Of a DNA stretch of 64,000 nucleotides, positions 8,968-17,381 are shown piece by piece. Made by a program: the position numbers and the translations under genes. The first letter of the stretch is position 1. Each line of letters opens with the position of its first letter. The notes under the pieces were generated by a model. The model was not told the DNA's origin. It made no database searches and saw nothing but the letters and a program-made list of their open reading frames with translations. The DNA comes from Palsa-504 sp963795795 (GTDB lineage: Bacteria > Actinomycetota > Actinomycetes > Streptosporangiales > Streptosporangiaceae), in NCBI GenBank assembly GCA_963795795.1, contig CAWCJS010000024.1, forward strand, positions 62,001 through 126,000, given 5' to 3'.

Positions 8968-9690
8968 ATGGGCAAGCAGTCACCAGCCCGGGCGGACCGG
9001 CTCGAGATGGCGGCCATCAAGGCGGGGGCCATCGGAGCGGGGGCCGGCGAGGCGGGGGCCGGCGAGGCGGGGGCAGGCGGGTCGTGGCAGTGGGGCAGCA
9101 CCCCGAAGACGAGGCGCGCCCTGCTCGAGGCGGCGCGGCAGGTGTTCACCGAGCAGGGGTACGCCCAGACCAGCATCGCCGACGTGGTGGAGCGAGCCTC
9201 CTCGAGCGTGGGCAGCCTGTACCACCACTTCGGCGGCAAGAGCGAGCTGTTCCTGGCCCTGTGGCACGAGCACCAGCGGACCTACGAGGAGGCGGCCAGC
9301 AAGGCGGTGGCCCGCCTGCGGAAGGCCGGCGAGACCGACACGACCGAGCTGTTCTGCGCCGGGGCACGGGCGTTCTTGGAGGGTAGCTGGCTGCGCCGGG
9401 ACCTGACGCTGCTGTTCTCCTCGGGAGACGGCCCGCCGGACTTCGAGGTGACCAAGCGCCGTCGCGGCAGCGAGTGGGTGGCCCAGAACGACATCCTGCT
9501 CGGACTTTCCGACGCCCCGTTTGACCGGCTGTACGCGACGATGCTGACCAGCTTGATCGGCGAGGGCGCTCGCCAGGTGGCTAGCGCACCGAACCGCAGG
9601 CAGGCCAACCAGGTGATCGAGGCAATGCTCGAGTACGCCAGGCGGTTGCTGGCCCCGGGCCCGTGGCGCCCCGAGGGCTTGACAACCTGA
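8968..9690 (+). CDS. TetR/AcrR family transcriptional regulator
   Basis: A 240-residue TetR-family repressor. The start ATG 8968 follows the strong site GGTGAGGA (8956-8963). After a low-complexity Ala/Gly/Glu N-terminus built from 15-bp DNA repeats (AGAGEAGAGEAGAGG, residues about 19-37), the TetR_N helix-turn-helix begins at about residue 45 with TRRALLEAARQVFTEQGYAQ and contains SVGSLYHHFGGKSELF. The C-terminal ligand domain is of the long-chain acyl-CoA-responsive look but no ligand can be assigned. Its position between two acyl-CoA degradation operons, each with a matching palindrome in its promoter, makes it their likely repressor, released by a CoA thioester of the pathway. This regulatory role is inference. 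Confidence 0.85.
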   Translation: MGKQSPARADRLEMAAIKAGAIGAGAGEAGAGEAGAGGSWQWGSTPKTRRALLEAARQVFTEQGYAQTSIADVVERASSSVGSLYHHFGGKSELFLALWHEHQRTYEEAASKAVARLRKAGETDTTELFCAGARAFLEGSWLRRDLTLLFSSGDGPPDFEVTKRRRGSEWVAQNDILLGLSDAPFDRLYATMLTSLIGEGARQVASAPNRRQANQVIEAMLEYARRLLAPGPWRPEGLTT

Positions 9691-9718
9691 CCGCTGGCGA
9701 GATTCGATTTCAATCGTG

Positions 9719-9737
9719 CCTAGAATCGGATTCTAGG
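9719..9737. promoter_or_regulatory. Perfect 19-bp palindromic operator upstream of the acyl-CoA dehydrogenase operon
   Basis: CCTAGAATCGGATTCTAGG is a perfect inverted repeat (9+1+9) lying between the tetR stop (9690) and the acyl-CoA dehydrogenase start (9762). Its arms resemble half-sites seen at 8822-8851. The TAGAA-type arms recall lipid-metabolism TetR operators such as those of KstR, but the sequence is not the KstR consensus. Confidence 0.7.
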
Positions 9738-9761
9738 ATTAGGGCTAGAACTGGGGTGTCC

Positions 9762-10985
9762 ATGGAACTTGACCTCGGCCCCGAGATCGAGCAGTTCCGC
9801 GGCGAGTTGCGGGACTGGATAGCGGCGCACGCGCCGCCCGCGCTGGCCAGCCTGACCGACTGGGGATCGGCGATGACCACCGGCGGCTACCGGGCCCGGG
9901 GGCTGGCGGAGGCGCTGGCGCACCCGGCGTACGCGGAGTGGGAGCGCGCACTGGCGCAGGCCAGGCTCATCTGCCCGCAGTGGCCTGCGGAGTTCGGCGG
10001 GCAGGGCATGGACGCGGTGCGAGTCGCGGTGCTGAACGAGGAGTTCGACCGGGCGGGCGTGCCGCGGGTGATCCGGGGCATGGGCGAGGCCCTGGTCGGG
10101 CCTTCGGTGATCGTGCACGGCACGCAGGAACAGCGCGAGTACTTCCTGCCGCGCATCCTGTCCGGCCAGGACGTCTACTGCCAGGGCTTCTCCGAGCCCG
10201 ACCACGGTTCCGACCTCGCCGCAGTTGAGACGCGGGGCGAGGTCGACGGGGACGAGATCGTCGTCACCGGGCAGAAGCTGTGGACCTCCGGCGCGGCCCG
10301 GGCGACGATGATGTTCGTCCTGTGCCGGACCGACTCCCGCGCCCCCAAACACGAGGGCCTGTCGTACGTGCTGATCCCGTTCACCGGGCCCGAGGTCCGG
10401 TACCGGCCGATCCGGCAGCTGTCCGGGGCCGCGGAGTTCGCCGAGGACTTCCTCGACGGCGTGCGCGCGCCGCTGTTCAACGTGATCGGCGGGCTGAACA
10501 ACGGGTGGCGGGTGGCCATGACCACGCTCGGGCACGAGCGCGGCGGCTCGGCGACGGTCCAGCACCTGCGGTACGAGCGGGAGTTCTGGGACCTGGCCGA
10601 GACGGCCCGCAAGCACGGCCGGATGGCCGACCCGCTGGTGCGGCAGCAGCTCGCGCAGGCCTACACCCGGGTCCAGCTCATGCGGTTCAACGGGCTCCGC
10701 ACACTGGCCCAGGTGGCCGCCGGGCGGCCGCCGGGACCCGAGGCCTCGATCACCAAGCTGTTCTGGAGCGAGTACCACAAGTGGCTCGGCGAGATCGCGA
10801 TGGGCATCATCGGCGCCGACGGCCTGCTCCGCCCGGAGGGGGACGGTTACCCGACGTCGGAGTGGCAGAACGTCTACCTGAGCAGCAAGGCCGGCACCAT
10901 CTACTCGGGCACCAGCGAGATCCAGCGCGGGATCATCGGCGAGCGCGCGCTCGGCCTGCCCAAGGAGCCGCGGGTGGCGAACTGA
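9762..10985 (+). CDS. Acyl-CoA dehydrogenase family protein (first subunit of a likely pair)
   Basis: A 407-residue FAD-dependent acyl-CoA dehydrogenase. Visible family features are CPQWPAEFGGQGMDAV in the N-terminal helical domain, GFSEPDHGSDLAAVETR and VVTGQKLWTSGA around the FAD/substrate loop of the beta domain, and the C-terminal signature KAGTIYSGTSEIQRGIIGE. ATG 9762 is taken as the start; GTG 9756 is in frame and cannot be excluded. The stop TGA shares a base with the ATG of the CoA ligase gene (TGATG, 10983-10987). Together with the second dehydrogenase at 13171-14303 it may form a heteromeric alpha2-beta2 enzyme like the FadE pairs used on steroid side chains, although two independent enzymes are also possible. 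Confidence 0.88.
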   Translation: MELDLGPEIEQFRGELRDWIAAHAPPALASLTDWGSAMTTGGYRARGLAEALAHPAYAEWERALAQARLICPQWPAEFGGQGMDAVRVAVLNEEFDRAGVPRVIRGMGEALVGPSVIVHGTQEQREYFLPRILSGQDVYCQGFSEPDHGSDLAAVETRGEVDGDEIVVTGQKLWTSGAARATMMFVLCRTDSRAPKHEGLSYVLIPFTGPEVRYRPIRQLSGAAEFAEDFLDGVRAPLFNVIGGLNNGWRVAMTTLGHERGGSATVQHLRYEREFWDLAETARKHGRMADPLVRQQLAQAYTRVQLMRFNGLRTLAQVAAGRPPGPEASITKLFWSEYHKWLGEIAMGIIGADGLLRPEGDGYPTSEWQNVYLSSKAGTIYSGTSEIQRGIIGERALGLPKEPRVAN

Positions 10986-13174
10986 TGGGCCACCGCTGCG
11001 ATCTGGGGCCAGAGCGACTGCGAGAGTTCTTCGCGCCCCGCAGCCTGGCCGTGGTGGGCGCCTCGGATACCTCGGGCTGGGCGCAGTTCCTGCTGGCGAG
11101 CAGCGCCGCTACGGGTTTCTCCGGGCCCCTGATCCCGGTGCACCCGAAGCACGAGACGGTGTTCGGCAGGCCGGCCGTCCGCAGCCTGCGCGACCTGGCC
11201 GAGCCGGTGGACCTGGCGTTCATCATGGTGCCGGCGCACGCGGTCCCCGACGTCATCGACGACGCGGGCGCGGCCGGGGTCCGCAACGTGATCGTGCTCG
11301 CCGGCGGGTACGGCGAGGTCGGCCGGGAGGGGGTGGCGGAACAGGCCAGGCTGGTCGAGCAGGCCGCCGAGTACGGGATCGTCCTGCTCGGGCCCAACTG
11401 CCTGGGGTTCCTGAACGCCCACGCGCACGCCGGGCCGTTCGCGCTGACGATCCCGCTCCCGCTGCGCCCCGGGCCGGTCGGCCTGGCCCTGCAGAGCGGC
11501 GCGCTGGCCAGCGTGATGCTGGCGTTCGCCCGGTCCCGGGCGATCGGGGTGAGCACCGTGGTCAGCCTGGGCAACGAGTCGATGATCGGCACCGCCGACG
11601 TGCTCGACTACCTGGTGGCCGACGAGCAGACCCGCGTGATCTGCTTGTTCCTGGAGGAGATCAGGGAGCCGGACCGGTTCGCCCGGGCCGCCGAGGAGGC
11701 TGCCCGGCTGGGCAAGCCGATCGTGGCGCTCAAGTCCGGGTCGAGCCCGGTCGGCCAGGCGACGGCGCTGGCGCACACCGGCTCGATCGCGGGCGACGAC
11801 GCCGTGGTGGACGCCGTGTTCCGCCGGTACAACGTGATCAGGGCGACCAGCATCGAGGAGTTGCTCGGCACGGCCGGGCTGCTCGGCTACGACCGGTGGC
11901 CGCGCGGCCGGCGGATGGGCGTGGTGACGGCCTCGGGCGGAGCGTGCGGGATCATCGCCGACCGGGCCAGCGCGCAGGGCATCGCGATCCCGCCATTCGC
12001 GGCGAGCACGGTCGAGGCGATCAAGACGCACCTGCCTGCGTTCGCCGTCGCCTGCAACCCGCTCGACGTGACCGGGTACTTCCTGGCCAACCCTCGGACC
12101 GAAGCGCTGACCGCGGTCGATCACGCGCTCGAGGCGGCGGTGGCCGACCCTGGCCTGGACTTCGTGCTGTTCAACGGGCTGAGCATCCCCGACGCGCGGC
12201 CGGTGGCCGAGGGCGCGGCCAGCAAGTTCGAGGAGCGCGTGCGCTGGCTCGGCGAGCGCATCGCCAACTCGCCGATCCCGGTCATCCCGGTCGGCTACAC
12301 CTGCGTCGACGTGTCCAGCTACGGCCGGGAACTGCTCGGTGCCAACGACATCCACCTGCTGGGTGGGCTCGAGGCGGGGGTGCAGGCCCTGGGCAACGCG
12401 CTGCGCTGGCTGGAGAACCGGACGTCCGCCGCCCCGGCCTCGATGGGGGCGAGGGGCCCTGGTGACGCCGTTCGGGATGAAAATTGCCTTGATCAGGACG
12501 GGCCGTGGTCCGAAGCGGCGGCCCGTGACCTGGTCGCGTCCTGCGGCGTGCCGCTGGTGCCCGCGGAGCTCGTCAACTCGGCCGACGAGGCGGCGCGGGC
12601 GGCCGGGCGGATCGGGCTGCCGGTGGCGCTCAAGGTGTGCGCGGCGCAGATCACCCACAAGTCCGATATCGGCGGCGTCGCGCTCGGCCTGCGCACCGAG
12701 GCGGAGGTCAGGGACGCCTACCGGCGGGTGCGGGCCGCCGGGGAGGCCGTGCCGGGGGCCGTCGTCGACGGGGTGCTCGTGATGCCGATGCGGTCCGGCG
12801 GGGTGGAGCTGCTGGCCGGGGTGACGGTGGACCGGACGTTCGGCCCGGTGCTCGCGGTCGGGCTCGGCGGCGTCTGGACCGAGCTGCTGGGTGACACCAG
12901 CCTGCGCCTGCTCCCGGTGACGCGCGAGGAGGTCACGCGGATGCTCGGGGAACTGCGGGGCGCCCCGCTGCTGCATGGCGCCCGCGGCACCCGCGCCGCC
13001 GACCTCGACCTGGTGGCCCGGGCCATCATCGGCGTGTGTGACGCGGCCGCCTCGCTTGGCGGGTCGCTCCGCGCGCTGGAGGTCAACCCGTTGTGGGTGG
13101 ACGGGGACCGGGTCGAGGCGCTGGACGTGCTCGTCGTCACCGGGCCGCCGGAACGGAAGGGAGCCGGGCCATGA
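10985..13174 (+). CDS. NDP-forming acyl-CoA ligase (acetyl-CoA synthetase/succinyl-CoA ligase-like)
   Basis: A 729-residue protein with, in order, an N-terminal CoA-binding domain (FFAPRSLAVVGASDTSGWAQ), a succinyl-CoA-ligase-like domain with the phospho-histidine loop ALAHTGSIAGDD near residue 260, and a C-terminal ATP-grasp domain (LVPAELVNSADEAARAAGRI, then PVALKVCAAQITHKSDIGGV). This is the architecture of fused ADP/GDP-forming acid-CoA ligases. It would activate the carboxylic acid substrate of the locus at the cost of one phosphoanhydride bond and can run reversibly. It overlaps both neighbours by 1 and 4 bp. The substrate is unknown; use of this ligase type instead of an AMP-forming FadD is a distinctive point of the cluster. 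Confidence 0.88.
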   Translation: MGHRCDLGPERLREFFAPRSLAVVGASDTSGWAQFLLASSAATGFSGPLIPVHPKHETVFGRPAVRSLRDLAEPVDLAFIMVPAHAVPDVIDDAGAAGVRNVIVLAGGYGEVGREGVAEQARLVEQAAEYGIVLLGPNCLGFLNAHAHAGPFALTIPLPLRPGPVGLALQSGALASVMLAFARSRAIGVSTVVSLGNESMIGTADVLDYLVADEQTRVICLFLEEIREPDRFARAAEEAARLGKPIVALKSGSSPVGQATALAHTGSIAGDDAVVDAVFRRYNVIRATSIEELLGTAGLLGYDRWPRGRRMGVVTASGGACGIIADRASAQGIAIPPFAASTVEAIKTHLPAFAVACNPLDVTGYFLANPRTEALTAVDHALEAAVADPGLDFVLFNGLSIPDARPVAEGAASKFEERVRWLGERIANSPIPVIPVGYTCVDVSSYGRELLGANDIHLLGGLEAGVQALGNALRWLENRTSAAPASMGARGPGDAVRDENCLDQDGPWSEAAARDLVASCGVPLVPAELVNSADEAARAAGRIGLPVALKVCAAQITHKSDIGGVALGLRTEAEVRDAYRRVRAAGEAVPGAVVDGVLVMPMRSGGVELLAGVTVDRTFGPVLAVGLGGVWTELLGDTSLRLLPVTREEVTRMLGELRGAPLLHGARGTRAADLDLVARAIIGVCDAAASLGGSLRALEVNPLWVDGDRVEALDVLVVTGPPERKGAGP

Positions 13175-14303
13175 ACCTGGGAGTCAGCGCGGAGCAGCGG
13201 GAACTGCGCGAGTCGGTGCGCCGTTTCCTGGCCGAGCGGGCCCCGCTGCCGCGGGTCCGGGAGCTGATGGACGCTCCGGACGCTATGGATGCTGGCGTCT
13301 GGCGGCAGGCCGCGGACCAGCTCGGCCTGCAGGGCATCGCGATCGCCGAGGAGTACGGCGGCGCCGGCTTCTCGTTCGCCGAGCAGGCCATCGTGCTCGA
13401 GGAGCTCGGCGGCGCGCTGTACACCGGGCCATATTTGGCCAGCGCGGTGCTGGCCGCCAACGCGTTGTTGGCCAGTGAGGACGAGGGCGCGCGGCGCGAT
13501 CTGCTGCCCGGGATCGCGTCGGGGCAGAGGGTGGCCACGCTGGCGTTCACCGAGGACGACGGATCCTGGTCTGGCGATTCGGTCCGGCTGGCCGCGGTGA
13601 AGAACGGGCACGGCTGGCGGCTCGACGGGCACAAGAGCTTCGTCCTCGACGGTTACGGCGCGGACCTGATCCTGGCGGTGGCCGTCACCGACGCCGGCTC
13701 ATCGGGCCGGCCGCGCTGTCGCTGTTCGCGGTCGACGGCACCGCCGACGGGCTCGGCCGCCGGGTCCTGCCGACGCTGGACCAGACCAGGAGGCTGGCCC
13801 GGTGCGAGTTCAGCGACGTGCCCGCGCGGCTGATCGGCTCGCCCGGCGCGGGCCGGGCCGTGCTCGAGCACACGCTGGACGTGGCCGCCATCGCGCTGGC
13901 CGCCGAGCAGCTCGGCGGCGCGCAGCGCGCCCTGGACATGGCGGTCGGGTACGCCAAGGTCAGGCAGCAGTTCGGCCGGGCGATCGGGAGCTTCCAGGCG
14001 ATCAAGCACCGGTGCGCCGACCTGCTGCTGGAGGTGGAGTCGCTGCGTTCGGCGGTCGGCTACGCCGCGGCCGCGGTCGCGGAAGGCTCGGGCGAGGTCC
14101 CGGTGCTGGCTTCGCTGGTCAAGGCCTACGCGTCGGAGGTCTACTCGCGCGTCGCGGCCGAGAACATCCAGATCCACGGCGGCATCGGCTTCACCTGGGA
14201 ACACGACGCGCACCTGTACCTCAAGCGGGCCAAGGCCAGCGAGCTGTTCCTCGGCGACGGGAGCTATCACCGCGAGCGGCTGGCCACCCGGATCGGTCTG
14301 TGA
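13171..14303 (+). pseudogene. Acyl-CoA dehydrogenase, second copy, split by one frameshift
   Basis: The start ATG 13171 overlaps the ligase stop in ATGA. The first frame gives the N-terminal helical domain (RRFLAERAPLPRVRELMDAP, then GIAIAEEYGGAGFSFAEQAI) and runs to about 13700 (VAVTDAGS). The second frame continues directly with IGPAALSLFAVDGTADGLGR and the complete C-terminal domain including VRQQFGRAIGSFQAIKHR and NIQIHGGIGFTWEHDAHLYL. A one-base deletion (or two-base insertion) at 13698-13702 separates them. Nothing else is lost, and rejoining gives a normal protein of about 377 residues, so an indel error is a realistic explanation. If the break is real, the heteromeric dehydrogenase proposed for this operon would be inactive. 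Confidence 0.8.
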
Positions 14304-14323
14304 CCGGCCGCGGATTTGCGCGG

Positions 14324-15127
14324 TCAGCCGCGGGCGGGGACGGGGACGCCGAACTCGGCGAGGAGTTCCTGGGAGTAGGCGATCCGCCCGGTCAGTGTGC
14401 GCGGGTCGCGGTGGCACAGCAGGAGCGCGGCCTCGGCCATCACCGACGGCGGCTCGGTGTTCGGGTCGTCGTCCCCGGTGGCCAGGTGATGGAAGATGGT
14501 GCCCGGGGTCGGGACCACCTGGGTCGGGGAGAGCGCGTTGACCGCGATGTTGTCCGGGTACAGCTCGGCCGCCAGGCCCGTAGAGAAGCGCTCGATCGCC
14601 GCCTTGCACATCCCGTAGACGGTGCCGCCGCGGCCGGCCCAGGCGTTGGGCGGGATGGCCGGGTGCCGGGCCGCCCCGGAGGAGATGTTCAGGATCCAGC
14701 CCGTGCCGTGCTCGCGCAGGCCCGGGAGGACCAGCTGGGCCAGGTGCAGCGAAGCCTCGACCTGCACCGCGAACATCAGCGCGTAGCGCTTGGCGGTGAA
14801 GTCCTCGACGCGCGTGAAGTAGGTGACGGCGGCGTTGTTGACCAGGATGTCGGGGGCGCCGAGCCTTTGCGTGGTCTGCTGGACCAGGTGCTCCCGGTCG
14901 GCGGGCTTGGCCAGGTCGGCCGCGATCGCGATCGCGGTGCCGCCCGCCTGGACGATCTCGGCCGCGGTTTCGTCGATGGTGCCTGGCAAGGTGGAGTTCG
15001 CGCCCTGGGTGGTGCGCGCGGCCACGGCCACGGCCGCGCCTTCCGCGCCGAACCGCCGGGCGATCTCCGCGCCGATGCCGCGGCTCGCGCCGGTCACCAG
15101 GGCCACCTTCCCGTCCAGCACGCCCAT
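14324..15127 (-). CDS. SDR family NAD(P)-dependent oxidoreductase
   Basis: A 267-residue SDR with TGASRGIG near residues 12-19, NNAA, the catalytic serine in LNISSGAARH, and the active-site tyrosine/lysine in TVYGMCKAAIERFS. The start ATG 15127 has a strong upstream site (GGAAGGTGGG on the minus strand). The inserted segment ARTTQGANSTLPGTIDETAA between strands 2 and 3 is typical of an actinobacterial SDR subgroup annotated only as short-chain dehydrogenase. It converges on the split acyl-CoA dehydrogenase (20 bp between stops) and is divergent from the MaoC hydratase with a 30-bp gap, suggesting it belongs to the same lipid locus. Substrate unknown. Confidence 0.85.
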   Translation of the reverse strand: MGVLDGKVALVTGASRGIGAEIARRFGAEGAAVAVAARTTQGANSTLPGTIDETAAEIVQAGGTAIAIAADLAKPADREHLVQQTTQRLGAPDILVNNAAVTYFTRVEDFTAKRYALMFAVQVEASLHLAQLVLPGLREHGTGWILNISSGAARHPAIPPNAWAGRGGTVYGMCKAAIERFSTGLAAELYPDNIAVNALSPTQVVPTPGTIFHHLATGDDDPNTEPPSVMAEAALLLCHRDPRTLTGRIAYSQELLAEFGVPVPARG

Positions 15128-15157
15128 TTCGACCCACCTTCCTGGAGGCTGCAGTGA

Positions 15158-16030
15158 ATGGTAACCGGCGAGGCCGTCATGGCGCTTGACCACAGCCTGA
15201 TCGGAGTCGCGGGCGAGCCGCACGAGCGCTCGTGGACGTCCACCGACTCGCTGCTGTACGCGATCGCGGTCGGCGCGGGTCTGGGTGACCCGCTGCGCGA
15301 GCTGGAGTTCACGACCGAAAACTCGGCGGGGATCGAGCAGAAGGTGCTGCCGACGTTCGGCGTGCTGGTCGCGCGGGGTGGCGGGGCCGGGCGGTCGCTG
15401 GGCAGCTTCGACCCGGCCCGGCTGGTCCACGCCGAGCAGGCCTTCGAGCTGCACCGGCCGCTACCGGTGGCGGGGACGGTGCGGACGACCTCGACCGTCA
15501 CCGGAATCTACGACAAGGGTTCCGGCGCGCTGGTGGTCACCGAGAGCGTGGCCGTCGACGCCTCGACCGGCGAGGCGCTGGTGACCAGCACGGGCAGCGC
15601 GTTCATCAGCGGGGAGGGCGGGTTTGGCGGCTCGCGTGGTCCGCGAGACGAATGGGAGCGCCCCGATCGTGAGCCCGACCTGTGGGTTGAGGAGCAAACC
15701 AGGCCGGAGCAGGCGCTGCTGTACCGGCTGACCGGTGACCGCAACCCGCTGCACACCGACCCGACGTTCGCGGCGCGGGGCGGGTTCAGCGTGCCGATCC
15801 TGCACGGGATGTGTACCTACGGGATCACCGGGCGCGCGCTGCTGCACGCCGTGTGTGACTCTGACCCAGCGCGGTTCGGCGCCATGTCCGGCAGGTTCAC
15901 CCGCCCGGTCCTGCCCGGCGAGACGCTGGTGGTCTCGATCTGGCGCGAAGACGGCGGTGCGGTGTTCCAGACCGCCAAGCAGGACGGCACGGTGGTCATC
16001 GACCGAGGCCGGGTGCGGGTGCGCGGCTGA
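15158..16030 (+). CDS. MaoC-family double hotdog enoyl-CoA hydratase (hydratase 2)
   Basis: A 290-residue protein of the MFE-2 hydratase-2/Hsd4B type. The N-terminal hotdog (about residues 10-140) lacks the catalytic motif. The C-terminal hotdog carries the hydratase 2 signature YRLTGDRNPLHTDPTFA followed by GFSVPILHGMCTYG, with the catalytic Asp and His in place. It would hydrate trans-2-enoyl-CoA to (3R)-hydroxyacyl-CoA, which is the substrate type of the SDR at 7891-8772. GGAGG at 15143-15147 supports ATG 15158; ATG 15179 (MALDHSLIG) better fits the N-terminus of relatives and is a good alternative. A MaoC enzyme completes the set of beta-oxidation activities in this locus. Confidence 0.88.
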   Translation: MVTGEAVMALDHSLIGVAGEPHERSWTSTDSLLYAIAVGAGLGDPLRELEFTTENSAGIEQKVLPTFGVLVARGGGAGRSLGSFDPARLVHAEQAFELHRPLPVAGTVRTTSTVTGIYDKGSGALVVTESVAVDASTGEALVTSTGSAFISGEGGFGGSRGPRDEWERPDREPDLWVEEQTRPEQALLYRLTGDRNPLHTDPTFAARGGFSVPILHGMCTYGITGRALLHAVCDSDPARFGAMSGRFTRPVLPGETLVVSIWREDGGAVFQTAKQDGTVVIDRGRVRVRG

Positions 16031-16510
16031 GGCGGAAGTTCCGTACTGGGGTGTGGGCAACCTCGCGGTGCCCCTGGGCAGCTGCCAACGTCGAGTCGGC
16101 AGTCACGGGCACGTGGCTAAGGCCCCTTAGCGTCAAATTCGGGACGACTGGAATCAGGTCCGCTGGATTGGCTCCTGAGTTCGTTCAGGCTCCAGCGCGC
16201 ACTCATGCCGAAAAGAGTGCGTGTCGACTGCGTCTTCTGCTCAGCTTTTGCGGCGGCGACAATCGCGAACCAGCTGATTACTATTCCCGTATACCCAGCA
16301 ACCATGCCGATGGCGGGCTATGAAAAGGCACCCTCAGATAATTCAGAAGCGAGTCTGATTTCTGTTGTGCCAACTTCGGGCTCTGGTGCGAATCCCGGAG
16401 GCAGAGTAGGAGCCGCGTGTCTGGTCGCCGGCATGTGGGCGGCGGGCGCGCCGTGAATCCGGGCCCACCCGATCCATCCGTGACGCCGCGGTTGCCTCGG
16501 GAGAGGCTCA
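16031..16510. other. 480-bp intergenic region of lower GC, no supported gene
   Basis: This stretch separates the lipid locus from the NYN/kinase-like module. Its base composition is visibly less GC-rich than the flanks and no frame shows actinomycete codon bias. A minus-strand frame at 16117-16305 (62 residues, one possible helix) is the best candidate but has no ribosome binding site. The composition change may mark the boundary of the accessory module. Confidence 0.5.
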
Positions 16511-17116
16511 TCAAGCAGCCTTGGCCGCTGTAGGCCCGATGTAGGTGACTGCGGAGGCAGCGCGGCGCAGCGAACGGGCAACCAGGTAGCCGGGGGTAAG
16601 CAGCCAGGTCGGAGTCCCGCCAAGGCGCAGTTGCCTGACCGGCGGCGCGTAGATCCCGTCGTGGCCGACGAGGATCACTAGATCGGCAAGCCGGGCGCGC
16701 CTCTTGCGTCGTGGCCGGGCGGCAATCGAGCGGGCCTGGATCAGGTCGTTGAGCTCATCGATCAGCTCGAAGTCCGCCCCGTCTAGCCCGAAGCGGATGG
16801 CGAACACGTTATTGCCCGCGGAAGCCATGACACTGAAGTGGTGGATCGCGGTTGCCGAGGAGACGGCGCATCGGGTCCGGGGGTACGGGTCCAGGAGGGT
16901 GGCGGTAGCGTGCACCCGGTCCAGGCACGCGCGAACTTCTTGATCGCAGGCGCGCCCGCGGGCGGTGCCTTCAACCAGGCCGCGGGAGACACAATCGCCA
17001 TCGATGAGTATGAGAACGCGCGGGTTAACAGGCAGCGGCGGCAACTCCGGTGGCAACGGCAGGGCGGCGGCCTCGGGCGATTCCCAGCTAGCGGATACTG
17101 CGGGGGGTGCGCTCAT
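16511..17116 (-). CDS. NYN-domain (PIN-like) nuclease-family protein
   Basis: A 201-residue protein. After a Pro-rich N-terminus (residues 1-32) strand beta1 reads VLILIDGDCVSRG, giving the acidic pair D39/D41. GLDGADFELIDELNDL (about 110-125) supplies the next acidic positions, and LADLVILVGHDGIYAPPVRQ (about 143-161) matches the NYN signature in which the usual SGDxDF reads GHDGIY, followed by RLGGTPTWLL. NYN proteins are metal-dependent PIN-like ribonucleases or RNA-processing factors. A basic stretch ARPRRKRRARL (132-142) could bind nucleic acid. The gene is divergent from the small Cys-rich gene and the kinase-like/receiver genes, suggesting a shared control region of about 40 bp. Nuclease activity is inferred, not shown. 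Confidence 0.75.
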   Translation of the reverse strand: MSAPPAVSASWESPEAAALPLPPELPPLPVNPRVLILIDGDCVSRGLVEGTARGRACDQEVRACLDRVHATATLLDPYPRTRCAVSSATAIHHFSVMASAGNNVFAIRFGLDGADFELIDELNDLIQARSIAARPRRKRRARLADLVILVGHDGIYAPPVRQLRLGGTPTWLLTPGYLVARSLRRAASAVTYIGPTAAKAA

Positions 17117-17155
17117 CGCAAACCTTCCGGGGGTGTTGGCCGTTATGTTGGGCCG

Positions 17156-17377
17156 ATGACGCGTAACTGCTGCTGTGAGCGGACGCGCATCACGCCGTAC
17201 CTTCAGTTAAGGTCGCTGTCCGGGCAGCCGGTAGAACGGACCGTCACCGAGTTCACGGGTGGGCGCGGCACACGATCGCACCTCCCAGGGGCGGTACGAG
17301 TACACCTGTGGCCCGGGAAAGGAGCGGGCTGGGCACACGTGTACCTGGCGGAGTCCCCGTGGCGAGCGTCACAGTAG
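17156..17377 (+). CDS. Small Cys-rich protein of unknown function, likely coupled to the kinase-like gene
   Basis: A 73-residue frame starting at ATG 17156 with an N-terminal CCC triplet (MTRNCCCERTRITPY) followed by a mixed beta-rich looking sequence ending YLAESPWRASQ. Its stop TAG (17375-17377) sits 4 bp before the ATG of the next gene, and the downstream ribosome binding site overlaps it, an arrangement typical of translational coupling. The start lies 40 bp from the divergent NYN gene. No family was recognised. The ribosome binding site for this gene itself is weak, so it could be a leader region only. Confidence 0.45.
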   Translation: MTRNCCCERTRITPYLQLRSLSGQPVERTVTEFTGGRGTRSHLPGAVRVHLWPGKGAGWAHVYLAESPWRASQ

Positions 17378-17381
17378 GAAA

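Noticed and set aside
10901..12976. Long open frame antisense to the CoA ligase gene (691 codons)
   Set aside because: It has a Pro/Arg/Gly/His-rich composition without any family pattern, a known artefact of GC-rich codon use opposite a real gene.
16117..16305. Minus-strand frame of 62 residues with a possible membrane helix
   Set aside because: No ribosome binding site, no codon bias and no recognisable family; kept only as a note in the intergenic entry.
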